Below, piece by piece: positions 1-5,197 of a DNA stretch of 5,197 nucleotides (positions within the stretch are counted from its first letter, which is position 1; each line of letters begins with the position of its first letter). Origin of the DNA: Thiobacillus sp. GTDB lineage: Bacteria > Pseudomonadota > Gammaproteobacteria > Burkholderiales > Thiobacillaceae. The notes under the pieces were generated by a model. It did no database searches. It was not told where the DNA came from and saw only the letters and a program-made list of their open reading frames with translations. Location of the stretch: NCBI GenBank assembly GCA_020216925.1, contig JAIWOL010000113.1, positions 1 through 5,197 on the forward strand, in the 5' to 3' direction. The translations under genes and the position numbers were made by a program.

Positions 1-783
1 GCCGCGCGCGCGCTCGAAGTTGCACAAAGCCAGTCGATCAACCAGCAATACGCCGTCAACCGGGTACAGGCCAAAAACACGCTGGGCCTGGTGGATGGGG
101 TGCTGTCCAGCGTCAGCGACACCCTGCTCGGCATCCGCGATGCGCTGGTTGCGGTAGGCAACCCCAGCCTCGGCGACAACGAGCGCGGCTTTATCGCCAG
201 CGAGCTGTCCAGCCGTTTCCAGGCGCTGCTCGGGCTGGCGAACACCCGTGACGCCCAGGGCAATTACCTGTTCGCCGGCTTCCAGAGCACGACCGTGCCG
301 TTTGTGGAAACCATCGGCGGCGCCACCTATCAGGGTGACGCCGGCCAGCAGCTCGTGCAGGTCGACAGCACGCGGCGCATGGCCGTGAGCGATACCGGCC
401 AGAACATTTTCCAGGGCGGCGGACAGGATGTGTTCCAGACGCTGAAGGACATGGTCGCCCTGTTGCAGACGCCGGTTGTTACCCCGGCAAACCGTGCCGC
501 ACTGACGGCAGGCACGGCTGCCGGGCTCGCCGACATCGACAAGGCCATCAACAACGTTCTCACCGTGCGGGCCTCGGTCGGCACCCGGATGCAGGAAATC
601 GAATCCCTGGACGACGCCGGCTCGACCCGTAACGTGCAGTACAAGGCCATCCTCTCGGAAATCCAGGACCTCGACTACACCGAGGCGATCACCCGGCAAT
701 CGCGCCAGCAACTCACCCTCGAAGCCGCGCAGCAGTCCTTCGTCAAGATGGCTTCGCTGTCGCTCTTCAATTTCCTGCGCTGA
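1..783 (+). CDS. flgL: Flagellar hook-associated protein FlgL (hook-filament junction protein), 3' part
   Basis: FlgL (HAP3) is exported through the flagellar secretion system and forms the junction between hook and filament. The reading frame is open from base 1, so the start lies outside the window; 260 residues are visible, and complete FlgL proteins are usually about 300 to 420 residues. Seen in the sequence: a helical N-terminal part with heptad-like leucines, then the FlgL/flagellin-family motif GNYLFAGFQS followed by a beta-rich segment (TVPF, YQGDAGQQ, VSDTGQNIFQ), then a long C-terminal helix ending in SLSLFNFLR. The GNYLFxG motif and the LSLFN end are typical of FlgL rather than of flagellin (FliC), which lacks the former and usually ends differently. 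The gene ends two bases before the next start codon, which suggests co-transcription with the chemotaxis genes. Identification as FlgL is secure; the missing start is only the window edge. Confidence 0.93.
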   Translation, partial: AARALEVAQSQSINQQYAVNRVQAKNTLGLVDGVLSSVSDTLLGIRDALVAVGNPSLGDNERGFIASELSSRFQALLGLANTRDAQGNYLFAGFQSTTVPFVETIGGATYQGDAGQQLVQVDSTRRMAVSDTGQNIFQGGGQDVFQTLKDMVALLQTPVVTPANRAALTAGTAAGLADIDKAINNVLTVRASVGTRMQEIESLDDAGSTRNVQYKAILSEIQDLDYTEAITRQSRQQLTLEAAQQSFVKMASLSLFNFLR

Positions 784-785
784 TC

Positions 786-1217
786 ATGAGCCGCGCCGCA
801 CACGAACCTGCATCTGAACGTGCGGGTGGCGGCTCGCATCTCGAAGAGGTGGAACGCGACCTCGCGCAGATGAACGCCCTGCTCGAAGCCGCCATCGAAA
901 AACTGCTCGTCAGCTTTATGTCCATCCATCGCGGTGTCGCCAGCCAGGAAGCCATGCTGCGCCAGTCTTCCCTCGAACATCCCGAGTTTTCTGCCTGTTC
1001 CGCACGCATGGAAAACCTGCGCGCCGACATCGCGCGGCATGTCAACGAAGCCTTGTCCGGCCTCCAGTTCCAGGACATGACCAGCCAGCTCATCCGCCGC
1101 ATGGCCAGCCATCTTTCCACCCTGCGCGAGGAAATCGGCGGGGCGGAACCCTGCAACGCGCAGCCGCGCGTGGTCAGCCAGCGGCACATGGAATGCGGCG
1201 ACATCGAACTGTTCTGA
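786..1217 (+). CDS. Small CheZ-like protein, candidate CheY-P phosphatase
   Basis: This 143-residue protein looks like a shortened CheZ. CheZ is a dimeric long-helix hairpin that removes the phosphate from CheY-P using an Asp and a Gln four residues later. Here residues about 19-60 and 71-118 look like two long helices joined by a turn near EHPEFSA (64-70). The second helix carries LQFQDMTSQLIRRM, matching the DFQDLTGQVIKRM region of enteric CheZ, with D97 and Q101 in the places of the catalytic Asp143 and Gln147. After a flexible stretch (119-137) the protein ends in GDIELF, resembling the acidic/hydrophobic C-terminal CheY-binding tail of CheZ. The protein is shorter than E. coli CheZ (214 residues), mainly through a shorter hairpin. 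It starts two bases after the flgL stop without a clear Shine-Dalgarno site, so translation may be coupled, and it ends 22 bp before cheY. Phosphatase activity is inference; similar FQDxxxQ motifs also occur in other chemotaxis-associated helical proteins, so another adaptor role is possible. Confidence 0.7.
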   Translation: MSRAAHEPASERAGGGSHLEEVERDLAQMNALLEAAIEKLLVSFMSIHRGVASQEAMLRQSSLEHPEFSACSARMENLRADIARHVNEALSGLQFQDMTSQLIRRMASHLSTLREEIGGAEPCNAQPRVVSQRHMECGDIELF

Positions 1218-1239
1218 TCCCCTTGCTCGAAAGCGAATC

Positions 1240-1611
1240 ATGACCGAAGGCAAAACCATCCTCACCGTCGACGACTCCGGCTCGCTCCGGCAGATGGTTT
1301 CTTTCGTCCTCAAGGACGCAGGCTACGACGTGATCGAAGCCACAGACGGCCGGGACGGCCTGGAAAAAGCCAGGACGCAGCACATCGATCTGGTGCTCAC
1401 CGACCAGAACATGCCGGGTCTGGACGGTCTGGGCCTGATCCGGGCGCTTCGCGCCATCAAGAAATACAAAACCGTACCGATATTGATCTTGACCACCGAG
1501 ACCGGGGAGGACATCAAGGCCCAGGGCCGCGCGGCCGGGGCGAATGGCTGGATCGTGAAACCGTTCGATCCGGCGCAGCTGGCTGAGGTGGTGAGAAAGC
1601 TCATTGCCTGA
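1240..1611 (+). CDS. cheY: Chemotaxis response regulator CheY
   Basis: A single-domain response regulator of 123 residues with no output domain, the usual CheY size. It takes phosphate from CheA and, when phosphorylated, binds the flagellar motor switch or acts as a phosphate sink. All receiver-domain landmarks are present: acidic pair D11-D12, phosphoacceptor D55 in LTDQNMPGLDG, T85 in LILTTE, and K107 in WIVKPF. N57 and E87 correspond to Asn59 and Glu89 of E. coli CheY, positions known to affect dephosphorylation and CheZ action. The switch tyrosine (E. coli Tyr106) is replaced by W104, a variant I associate with CheY proteins encoded next to cheA in betaproteobacteria. The start at 1240 is preceded only by a weak purine stretch (GAAAG, 1229-1233). 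The gene lies between the CheZ-like gene and cheA. CheY is the firm call; whether it is the main motor regulator or one of several CheY copies cannot be told here. Confidence 0.93.
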   Translation: MTEGKTILTVDDSGSLRQMVSFVLKDAGYDVIEATDGRDGLEKARTQHIDLVLTDQNMPGLDGLGLIRALRAIKKYKTVPILILTTETGEDIKAQGRAAGANGWIVKPFDPAQLAEVVRKLIA

Positions 1612-1615
1612 ACAA

Positions 1616-1627
1616 GGCGCGAGCGCC
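1616..1627. other. Small inverted repeat in the cheY-cheA gap
   Basis: GGCGC and GCGCC flank a two-base spacer, giving a 4 to 5 bp GC stem with a very small loop, five bases after the cheY stop codon. There is no following T-run, so it is not a convincing intrinsic terminator. It could slightly stabilise the upstream message end or be chance in GC-rich DNA. The rest of the 55-bp gap holds only the cheA ribosome binding site; I see no promoter in it. Confidence 0.25.
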
Positions 1628-1656
1628 AGCGCAACACCCGAAACAACGCAATTCGC

Positions 1657-1660
1657 GGAG
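1657..1660 (+). promoter_or_regulatory. Ribosome binding site that fixes the cheA start
   Basis: GGAG lies six bases before the ATG at 1667. This spacing is near ideal and favours that ATG over an in-frame TTG at 1604, which sits inside the end of cheY and has no comparable site. The protein from the ATG also begins like CheA, with the P1 domain starting within the first ten residues and placing the phosphorylated His at 48. Confidence 0.75.
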
Positions 1661-1666
1661 CAAAAA

Positions 1667-3688
1667 ATGACGATCGACATGAGTCAGTTTTACCAGGTGT
1701 TCTTCGACGAAGCGGACGAACTGCTCGCCGAAATGGAAAAGCTGCTGCTCAACATCGACCTCGACGCCCCGGATGACGAAGACCTCAACGCCATCTTCCG
1801 CGCCGCGCACTCGATCAAGGGCGGGGCCGCCACTTTCGGCTTCACCGACATCACCGAACTGACCCATGTGCTCGAATCCCTGCTCGACCGCATCCGCAAG
1901 CACGAGATGACACTCACCGGCGAGCACGTCGATGCCTTCCTGTCGGCGAAGGATGTGCTCGACATGCTGATGGGCGGCCATCGTCACGGCACGGCGGTCG
2001 ATGTGGCAGCGGTTCAGACCCTGAGCGCACGTTTGCACGGCCTCTCCGAGGGCAAGGCCGCGGCGGCGCCGGCACCGGCGGCGCCCGCAGCCGCCGCCTC
2101 GCCTGAGGCGGATGCGTCCGGCAATTTCCATCTGCGCATCGAACTGCCGGCGGTCTCCGCCAAGGACGTGGACGCCCTCGCGGGCGAGCTGGGCCTGATG
2201 GGCACGCTGTCGCGCGACATCCTGCCCGACGGCCGTGCCGCGTTCACGCTGGTTACGAGCGAAACAGCCGAAACCATCGTCGCCATTTGTGCTTTTGTGC
2301 TCGACCCCGACGCCCTGCGCATCACCGACGCGCGTGCTGCCGCGCCGGCGGCTTCCAGTCCTGTCCCGGCATCTGCTTCCAGCCTGCATGACACGGCTGT
2401 GCCGCCCGCTGCCGGATCGCAGGCGGCTGCGGCACCTGCTGCCCGGCCCGCAGAAGAAAGCAAGAATCATGGCCGCCGCGCCACCGACAAAGAGGCCGGC
2501 GAATCGTCGTCAATCCGCGTCAGCGTGGAAAAGGTCGACCAGCTCATCAACCTGGTCGGCGAACTCGTCATCACCCAGGCCATGATCGAGCAGCGCATCG
2601 CGACGCTCGACCCCATCCAACACGAGCGCCTGCTCAACAGCGCCAGCCAGCTCTCGCGCAACACGCGCGACCTGCAGGAAGCCGTGATGTCGATCCGCAT
2701 GATGCCGATGGATTACGTCTTCTCGCGTTTCCCGCGCATGGTGCGCGATCTTGCCGGCAAGCTCGGCAAGAAAATCGAATTCGTCACCAAGGGCGCGGCC
2801 ACCGAGCTCGACAAGGGGCTGATCGAGCGCATTGTCGATCCGCTCACCCATCTGGTACGCAACAGCGTCGACCACGGCATCGAAATGCCGGAAAAGCGTC
2901 GTGCCGCCGGCAAGAACGAGGCGGGCAAACTGACTCTCTCTGCCGCACACCAGGGCGGCAACATTGTCATCGAGGTATCCGATGACGGCGGCGGTCTCGA
3001 CCGCGAACGCATACTCGCCAAGGCGAAACAGAACGGCCTGCCGGTGTCGGACGCCATGCCCGATTCCGAGGTCTGGCAGCTCATCTTCGCGCCGGGCTTC
3101 TCCACCGCCGAAATCGTTACCGATGTATCGGGGCGGGGCGTCGGCATGGACGTGGTCAAGCGCAACATCACGGCCATGGGCGGCGTGGTCGACATCCGCT
3201 CCGTGCCCGGATCGGGCACCACCATCTCGATTTCCCTGCCGCTCACGCTTGCCATCCTCGATGGCATGCTCGTCAAGGTGGGCGATGAAATCTACATTCT
3301 GCCGCTGGGCTATGTCATCGAATCGCTGCAACCCGCGCCCGTGGATGTGAAGGAAATTTCCGGTCAGGGCAGGGTGGTGAAGGTGCGCGAGGAATATCTT
3401 CCGCTCATCCCGCTGTACCAGATCTTTGCCATCGACCCGAAAAGCAAGGAGCCGTCCGAAGGCATCCTCGTCATTCTTGAATCCGAAGGCAAGAAAGCCG
3501 CCCTGCTGGTCGACGGCCTGGTGGGACAACAACAGGTCGTGGTGAAAAACCTCGAATCCAATTTCCGCAAGGTGGCCGGCATCTCCGGCGCCACCATCCT
3601 GGGCGATGGCGGCGTGTCGCTGATTCTCGACGTTGCTGCACTGCTGCGTTCGAGCCGCCAGCTCAACGCCGACAGCCTGTGCTTTTGA
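1667..3688 (+). CDS. cheA: Chemotaxis histidine kinase CheA
   Basis: A 673-residue cytoplasmic kinase that works in the receptor-CheW array and phosphorylates CheY (and CheB). Full five-domain plan. P1 (about 5-130) has H48 in AAHSIKGGAATFG, with K51, H67 and E70 at the same numbers as in E. coli CheA. An Ala/Pro linker (about 131-150) follows. P2 (about 153-221), starting FHLRIELP, resembles the enteric CheY/CheB-docking domain. A second Ala/Pro/Ser linker (about 222-282) ends in NHGRRATDKEAGE. P3 dimerisation helices (about 283-350) contain VDQLINLVGELVITQ. P4 (about 350-527) has the N box HLVRNSVDHGIE (395-406), G1 DDGGGLD (439-445), F box FAPGFST (474-480) and G2 GRGVGMD (489-495). P5, the CheW-like domain (about 530-665), begins ILDGMLVKVG. 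Length matches E. coli CheA (654) allowing for longer linkers. No key residue is missing. The gene lies 55 bp after cheY and 22 bp before cheW. Confidence 0.97.
   Translation: MTIDMSQFYQVFFDEADELLAEMEKLLLNIDLDAPDDEDLNAIFRAAHSIKGGAATFGFTDITELTHVLESLLDRIRKHEMTLTGEHVDAFLSAKDVLDMLMGGHRHGTAVDVAAVQTLSARLHGLSEGKAAAAPAPAAPAAAASPEADASGNFHLRIELPAVSAKDVDALAGELGLMGTLSRDILPDGRAAFTLVTSETAETIVAICAFVLDPDALRITDARAAAPAASSPVPASASSLHDTAVPPAAGSQAAAAPAARPAEESKNHGRRATDKEAGESSSIRVSVEKVDQLINLVGELVITQAMIEQRIATLDPIQHERLLNSASQLSRNTRDLQEAVMSIRMMPMDYVFSRFPRMVRDLAGKLGKKIEFVTKGAATELDKGLIERIVDPLTHLVRNSVDHGIEMPEKRRAAGKNEAGKLTLSAAHQGGNIVIEVSDDGGGLDRERILAKAKQNGLPVSDAMPDSEVWQLIFAPGFSTAEIVTDVSGRGVGMDVVKRNITAMGGVVDIRSVPGSGTTISISLPLTLAILDGMLVKVGDEIYILPLGYVIESLQPAPVDVKEISGQGRVVKVREEYLPLIPLYQIFAIDPKSKEPSEGILVILESEGKKAALLVDGLVGQQQVVVKNLESNFRKVAGISGATILGDGGVSLILDVAALLRSSRQLNADSLCF
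1948..1966 (+). promoter_or_regulatory. Possible internal ribosome binding site and start for a short CheA
   Basis: GAAGGA at 1948-1953 is followed after ten bases by an in-frame ATG (1964-1966, Met100 of CheA). In enteric bacteria a short form, CheA-S, starts at Met98, in the same KDI/V region of P1, and lacks His48. The alignment here is gap-free from His48 to this point, so the position is nearly the same. That the site is used is inference; the spacing is a little long, and a purine run can occur by chance inside the coding sequence. Confidence 0.3.
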
Positions 3689-3696
3689 CCCTCGAC

Positions 3697-3701
3697 AAGG
3701 A
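3697..3701 (+). promoter_or_regulatory. Ribosome binding site that decides the cheW start
   Basis: AAGGA ends directly against an ATG at 3702 but is nine bases ahead of the in-frame ATG at 3711. The second distance is functional and the first is not, so 3711 is the preferred start. It also gives a 167-residue protein, the length of E. coli CheW. Confidence 0.6.
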
Positions 3702-3710
3702 ATGCGCGCC

Positions 3711-4214
3711 ATGCTGACCCTCTCCGATCAACCGCGAACCCAAAACACGACCGATGCCGACGAAGGCACGGAATACCTCGCCTTCACGCTGGGACGCGAG
3801 GAATACGGCATCGACATACTGCGGGTGCAGGAAATCCGCGGCTACGAACCCGTCACCCGCATCGCCAATGCCCCGGCCTTCATCAAGGGCGTGGTCAACC
3901 TGCGCGGCATCATCGTGCCGGTGGTCGACATGCGCATCAAGCTCAGACTGGGCGAGGCCACATATGACCAGTTCACCGTCGTCATCATCCTCAACATCGC
4001 CGGCCGCATCGTCGGCATGGTGGTGGACAGCGTTTCCGACGTGACGACCCTCAAACCGCAGCAGATGCGTCCCGCCCCCGAAGTTGGCTCGGCCTTCGAC
4101 AACGAGTACCTGGTCGGCCTCGGCGATCTGGGCAGTCGCATGCTGATTCTGGTGGATATCGAAAAATTGATGCTCAGCGCCGACATGGGGCTGGTCGAGA
4201 AACTTGCCGCCTGA
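3711..4214 (+). CDS. cheW: Chemotaxis coupling protein CheW
   Basis: CheW links receptors to the P5 domain of CheA in the signalling array at the cell membrane. The 167-residue protein follows the enteric CheW plan throughout: a variable start (1-19), then EYLAFTLGREEYGIDIL, the VQEIRGYEPVTRI segment, PAFIKGVVNLRG (55-66) with the conserved R65 of the NLRG motif, IVPVVDMRIKL, GMVVDSVSDV and the closing GLGDLGSRMLILVDIEKL. It is a single CheW domain with no fused receiver, so it is CheW rather than CheV. The start at 3711 is chosen for its spacing to AAGGA; the ATG at 3702 would add only three residues. It lies 22 bp after cheA and 27 bp before the receptor gene, consistent with one operon producing the core kinase complex. 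Confidence 0.97.
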   Translation: MLTLSDQPRTQNTTDADEGTEYLAFTLGREEYGIDILRVQEIRGYEPVTRIANAPAFIKGVVNLRGIIVPVVDMRIKLRLGEATYDQFTVVIILNIAGRIVGMVVDSVSDVTTLKPQQMRPAPEVGSAFDNEYLVGLGDLGSRMLILVDIEKLMLSADMGLVEKLAA

Positions 4215-4231
4215 ACGGGCCACAGAAAACT

Positions 4232-4235
4232 GGAG
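4232..4235 (+). promoter_or_regulatory. Ribosome binding site of the receptor gene
   Basis: GGAG stands six bases before the ATG at 4242, a strong arrangement that supports this start. The protein from here begins directly with a short basic stretch and the first membrane helix, as expected for a chemoreceptor. The rest of the 27-bp gap after cheW shows no terminator or promoter. Confidence 0.7.
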
Positions 4236-4241
4236 ATAAAC

Positions 4242-5197
4242 ATGTTCAAGAACCTGGCCATCAAGCACCGCCTGGCTGCCGTCATCGGCATCCTGTCCGT
4301 ACTGCTGGTTATCGTGGGAGCGGCCGGCATCGCCGGCATGCACTACGCAAACAGCGCGCTGGAGGGTGTCTACAAGCAGCGCGTGCTGCGGATGACCCAG
4401 TTGCAGCAGATGTTTTCGCTGATTACGAAAAACCAGGCCAACGTCGCCGAAATCGTGACCGGCCAGTTGACGGCCTTTCCGGAAAACCCGGCCGCAGTGG
4501 ACAAGCAACTGCCACTGGTTCGCGCCAATATCGCTCGCATCGAGGAAATCTGGAAAAACTTTTCGCGCACCGCGCTCACGCCCGAAGACCGGAAAATGTC
4601 CGCTGCCTTCGACGAAGCCCGCAGGCGTTATGGCCGTGAAGGCCTGGTGCCCGCGCTGGCGGCATTGTCTGCCCACGATTTCCAGCAAGCGGGTGAAATC
4701 CTTCAGGGCCCCATGCGTGAAACTTTTCCCCCCCTGCGCGCCAGCGTCGAAACGTTGATCGAACACCAGCAAGCCATGACGCAAAAGGATTACGAAGCCG
4801 CCATGGCGACCTACATCGGTGTGCGCAACGCCGTGATCGCGGTCGTCATCGCCGGCATCGCCGTGGCGATCGCTCTGGGCTTCTTCATGATCCGGGCCAT
4901 CGTCCGCCCGCTCGACGAAGCCGTGCGCGTTGCCGACGCCGTGGCTGCCGGCGATCTCACGCGGCACATCAGCGCAAGCAGCAACGACGAAATCGGCCGT
5001 CTCATGCGCGCCATGCAGCACATGAACGACAGTCTCACCGACACCATCCAGCGGGTGCGAACCGGCGTCGGCGCCATCACGGTGGCTTCGAGCGAAATTG
5101 CGACAGGCAATGCAGATCTGTCCTCGCGGACCGAGTCGCAGGCATCGAGTCTGGAGGAGACGGCCAGTTCGATGGAGGAGCTGACCAGCACGGTCAA
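4242..5197 (+). CDS. Methyl-accepting chemotaxis protein, Tar/Tsr-like, 5' part
   Basis: A membrane chemoreceptor cut by the right window edge; 318 codons plus two bases are present and no stop is reached. Full receptors of this kind are about 520 to 560 residues. Order of parts: a basic start and first membrane helix (about 11-33), a periplasmic region of about 160 residues that looks like a four-helix bundle of the Tar family, beginning near VYKQRVLRM (43-51), a second membrane helix (about 196-217), a HAMP domain (about 218-270) with RPL at 222-224 and DEIG at 249-252, then the first methylation helix with SSLEETASSMEEL (302-314). E306 and E313 match Tsr methylation sites E304 and Q311; the first Tsr site (Q297) is S299 here. 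The missing part should hold the kinase-contact tip and the second methylation helix. I do not see the aspartate-binding arginine pattern of Tar, so the ligand is unknown. Position behind cheW suggests it is an operon-encoded main receptor. Confidence 0.93.
   Translation, partial: MFKNLAIKHRLAAVIGILSVLLVIVGAAGIAGMHYANSALEGVYKQRVLRMTQLQQMFSLITKNQANVAEIVTGQLTAFPENPAAVDKQLPLVRANIARIEEIWKNFSRTALTPEDRKMSAAFDEARRRYGREGLVPALAALSAHDFQQAGEILQGPMRETFPPLRASVETLIEHQQAMTQKDYEAAMATYIGVRNAVIAVVIAGIAVAIALGFFMIRAIVRPLDEAVRVADAVAAGDLTRHISASSNDEIGRLMRAMQHMNDSLTDTIQRVRTGVGAITVASSEIATGNADLSSRTESQASSLEETASSMEELTSTV

Noticed and set aside
1616..1627. Intrinsic terminator between cheY and cheA
   Set aside because: The stem is only 4 to 5 bp with a tiny loop and there is no T-run after it.
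1604..1666. TTG start giving CheA 21 extra residues
   Set aside because: The extra segment has no CheA similarity and would overlap cheY; the ATG at 1667 has GGAG at good spacing and puts the phosphorylated His at 48.
1601..2470. Antisense open frame of 289 codons opposite the start of cheA
   Set aside because: Arg/Gly/Cys-rich low-complexity product opposite the P1-P2 region and the Ala/Pro linker; no credible start context or motif.
2235..2585. Additional + strand open frame inside cheA (also similar ones at 2964-3350 and 3754-4044)
   Set aside because: They are out-of-frame shadows of cheA and cheW, with Pro/Arg/Ser-rich products typical of shifted GC-rich coding sequence.
3702..3710. 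ATG at 3702 as the cheW start
   Set aside because: The only Shine-Dalgarno-like site abuts this ATG with no spacer; the ATG at 3711 has a workable nine-base spacing. The difference is three residues.
2510..3712. Antisense open frame of 400 codons opposite cheA
   Set aside because: The opposite strand encodes intact CheA P3-P5 domains; the antisense product has shadow-type composition and no family motif.
3663..5021. Long antisense open frame of 452 codons opposite cheW and the receptor gene
   Set aside because: It lies wholly opposite well-identified genes, is rich in His, Asp and Gly as expected from the reverse complement of GC-rich codons, and shows no recognisable domain.
1..5197. Mobile elements, CRISPR arrays, tRNA or rRNA genes, riboswitches
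   Set aside because: No direct-repeat array, transposase or integrase frame, or tRNA-like cloverleaf is visible; genes fill the window except for gaps of at most 55 bp. The window is a conserved motility region rather than an accessory island.

Overview
The window is a GC-rich stretch of ordinary chromosomal bacterial DNA carrying the end of a flagellar gene followed by a chemotaxis gene cluster, all on the + strand. The protein sequences (CheW and CheA very close in plan to the enteric proteins, a CheY of the 'GWIVKPF' type, a Tar/Tsr-like receptor) and the order cheY-cheA-cheW-mcp suggest a motile betaproteobacterium. The exact genus cannot be read from the sequence.

Layout. Positions 1-783 hold the last 260 codons of flgL (hook-filament junction protein), whose start lies outside the window. 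Two bases later begins a 143-residue gene (786-1217) that resembles a shortened CheZ: a predicted helical hairpin with an FQDxTxQ motif and a short acidic/hydrophobic C-terminal tail. It is followed after 22 bp by cheY (1240-1611), after 55 bp by cheA (1667-3688), after 22 bp by cheW (3711-4214) and after 27 bp by a methyl-accepting chemotaxis receptor (4242 onward) that is cut by the right edge after 318 codons. No gap exceeds 55 bp. I see no convincing promoter or terminator in any gap, so the six genes are probably co-transcribed, with their promoter upstream of the window.

Function. The receptor senses a ligand in the periplasm. CheW couples it to CheA, CheA autophosphorylates on His48 and passes the phosphate to Asp55 of CheY, and phospho-CheY acts on the flagellar motor. 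The CheZ-like protein is the best local candidate for the CheY-P phosphatase. Linkage to flgL ties expression of chemotaxis genes to late flagellar assembly.

Most of the window is well-known biology. The points worth a second look are the small CheZ-like protein next to cheY, a possible internal start in cheA at almost the same codon as the enteric short form CheA-S, the Trp in place of the CheY switch tyrosine, and a receptor whose first methylation site appears to be lost.
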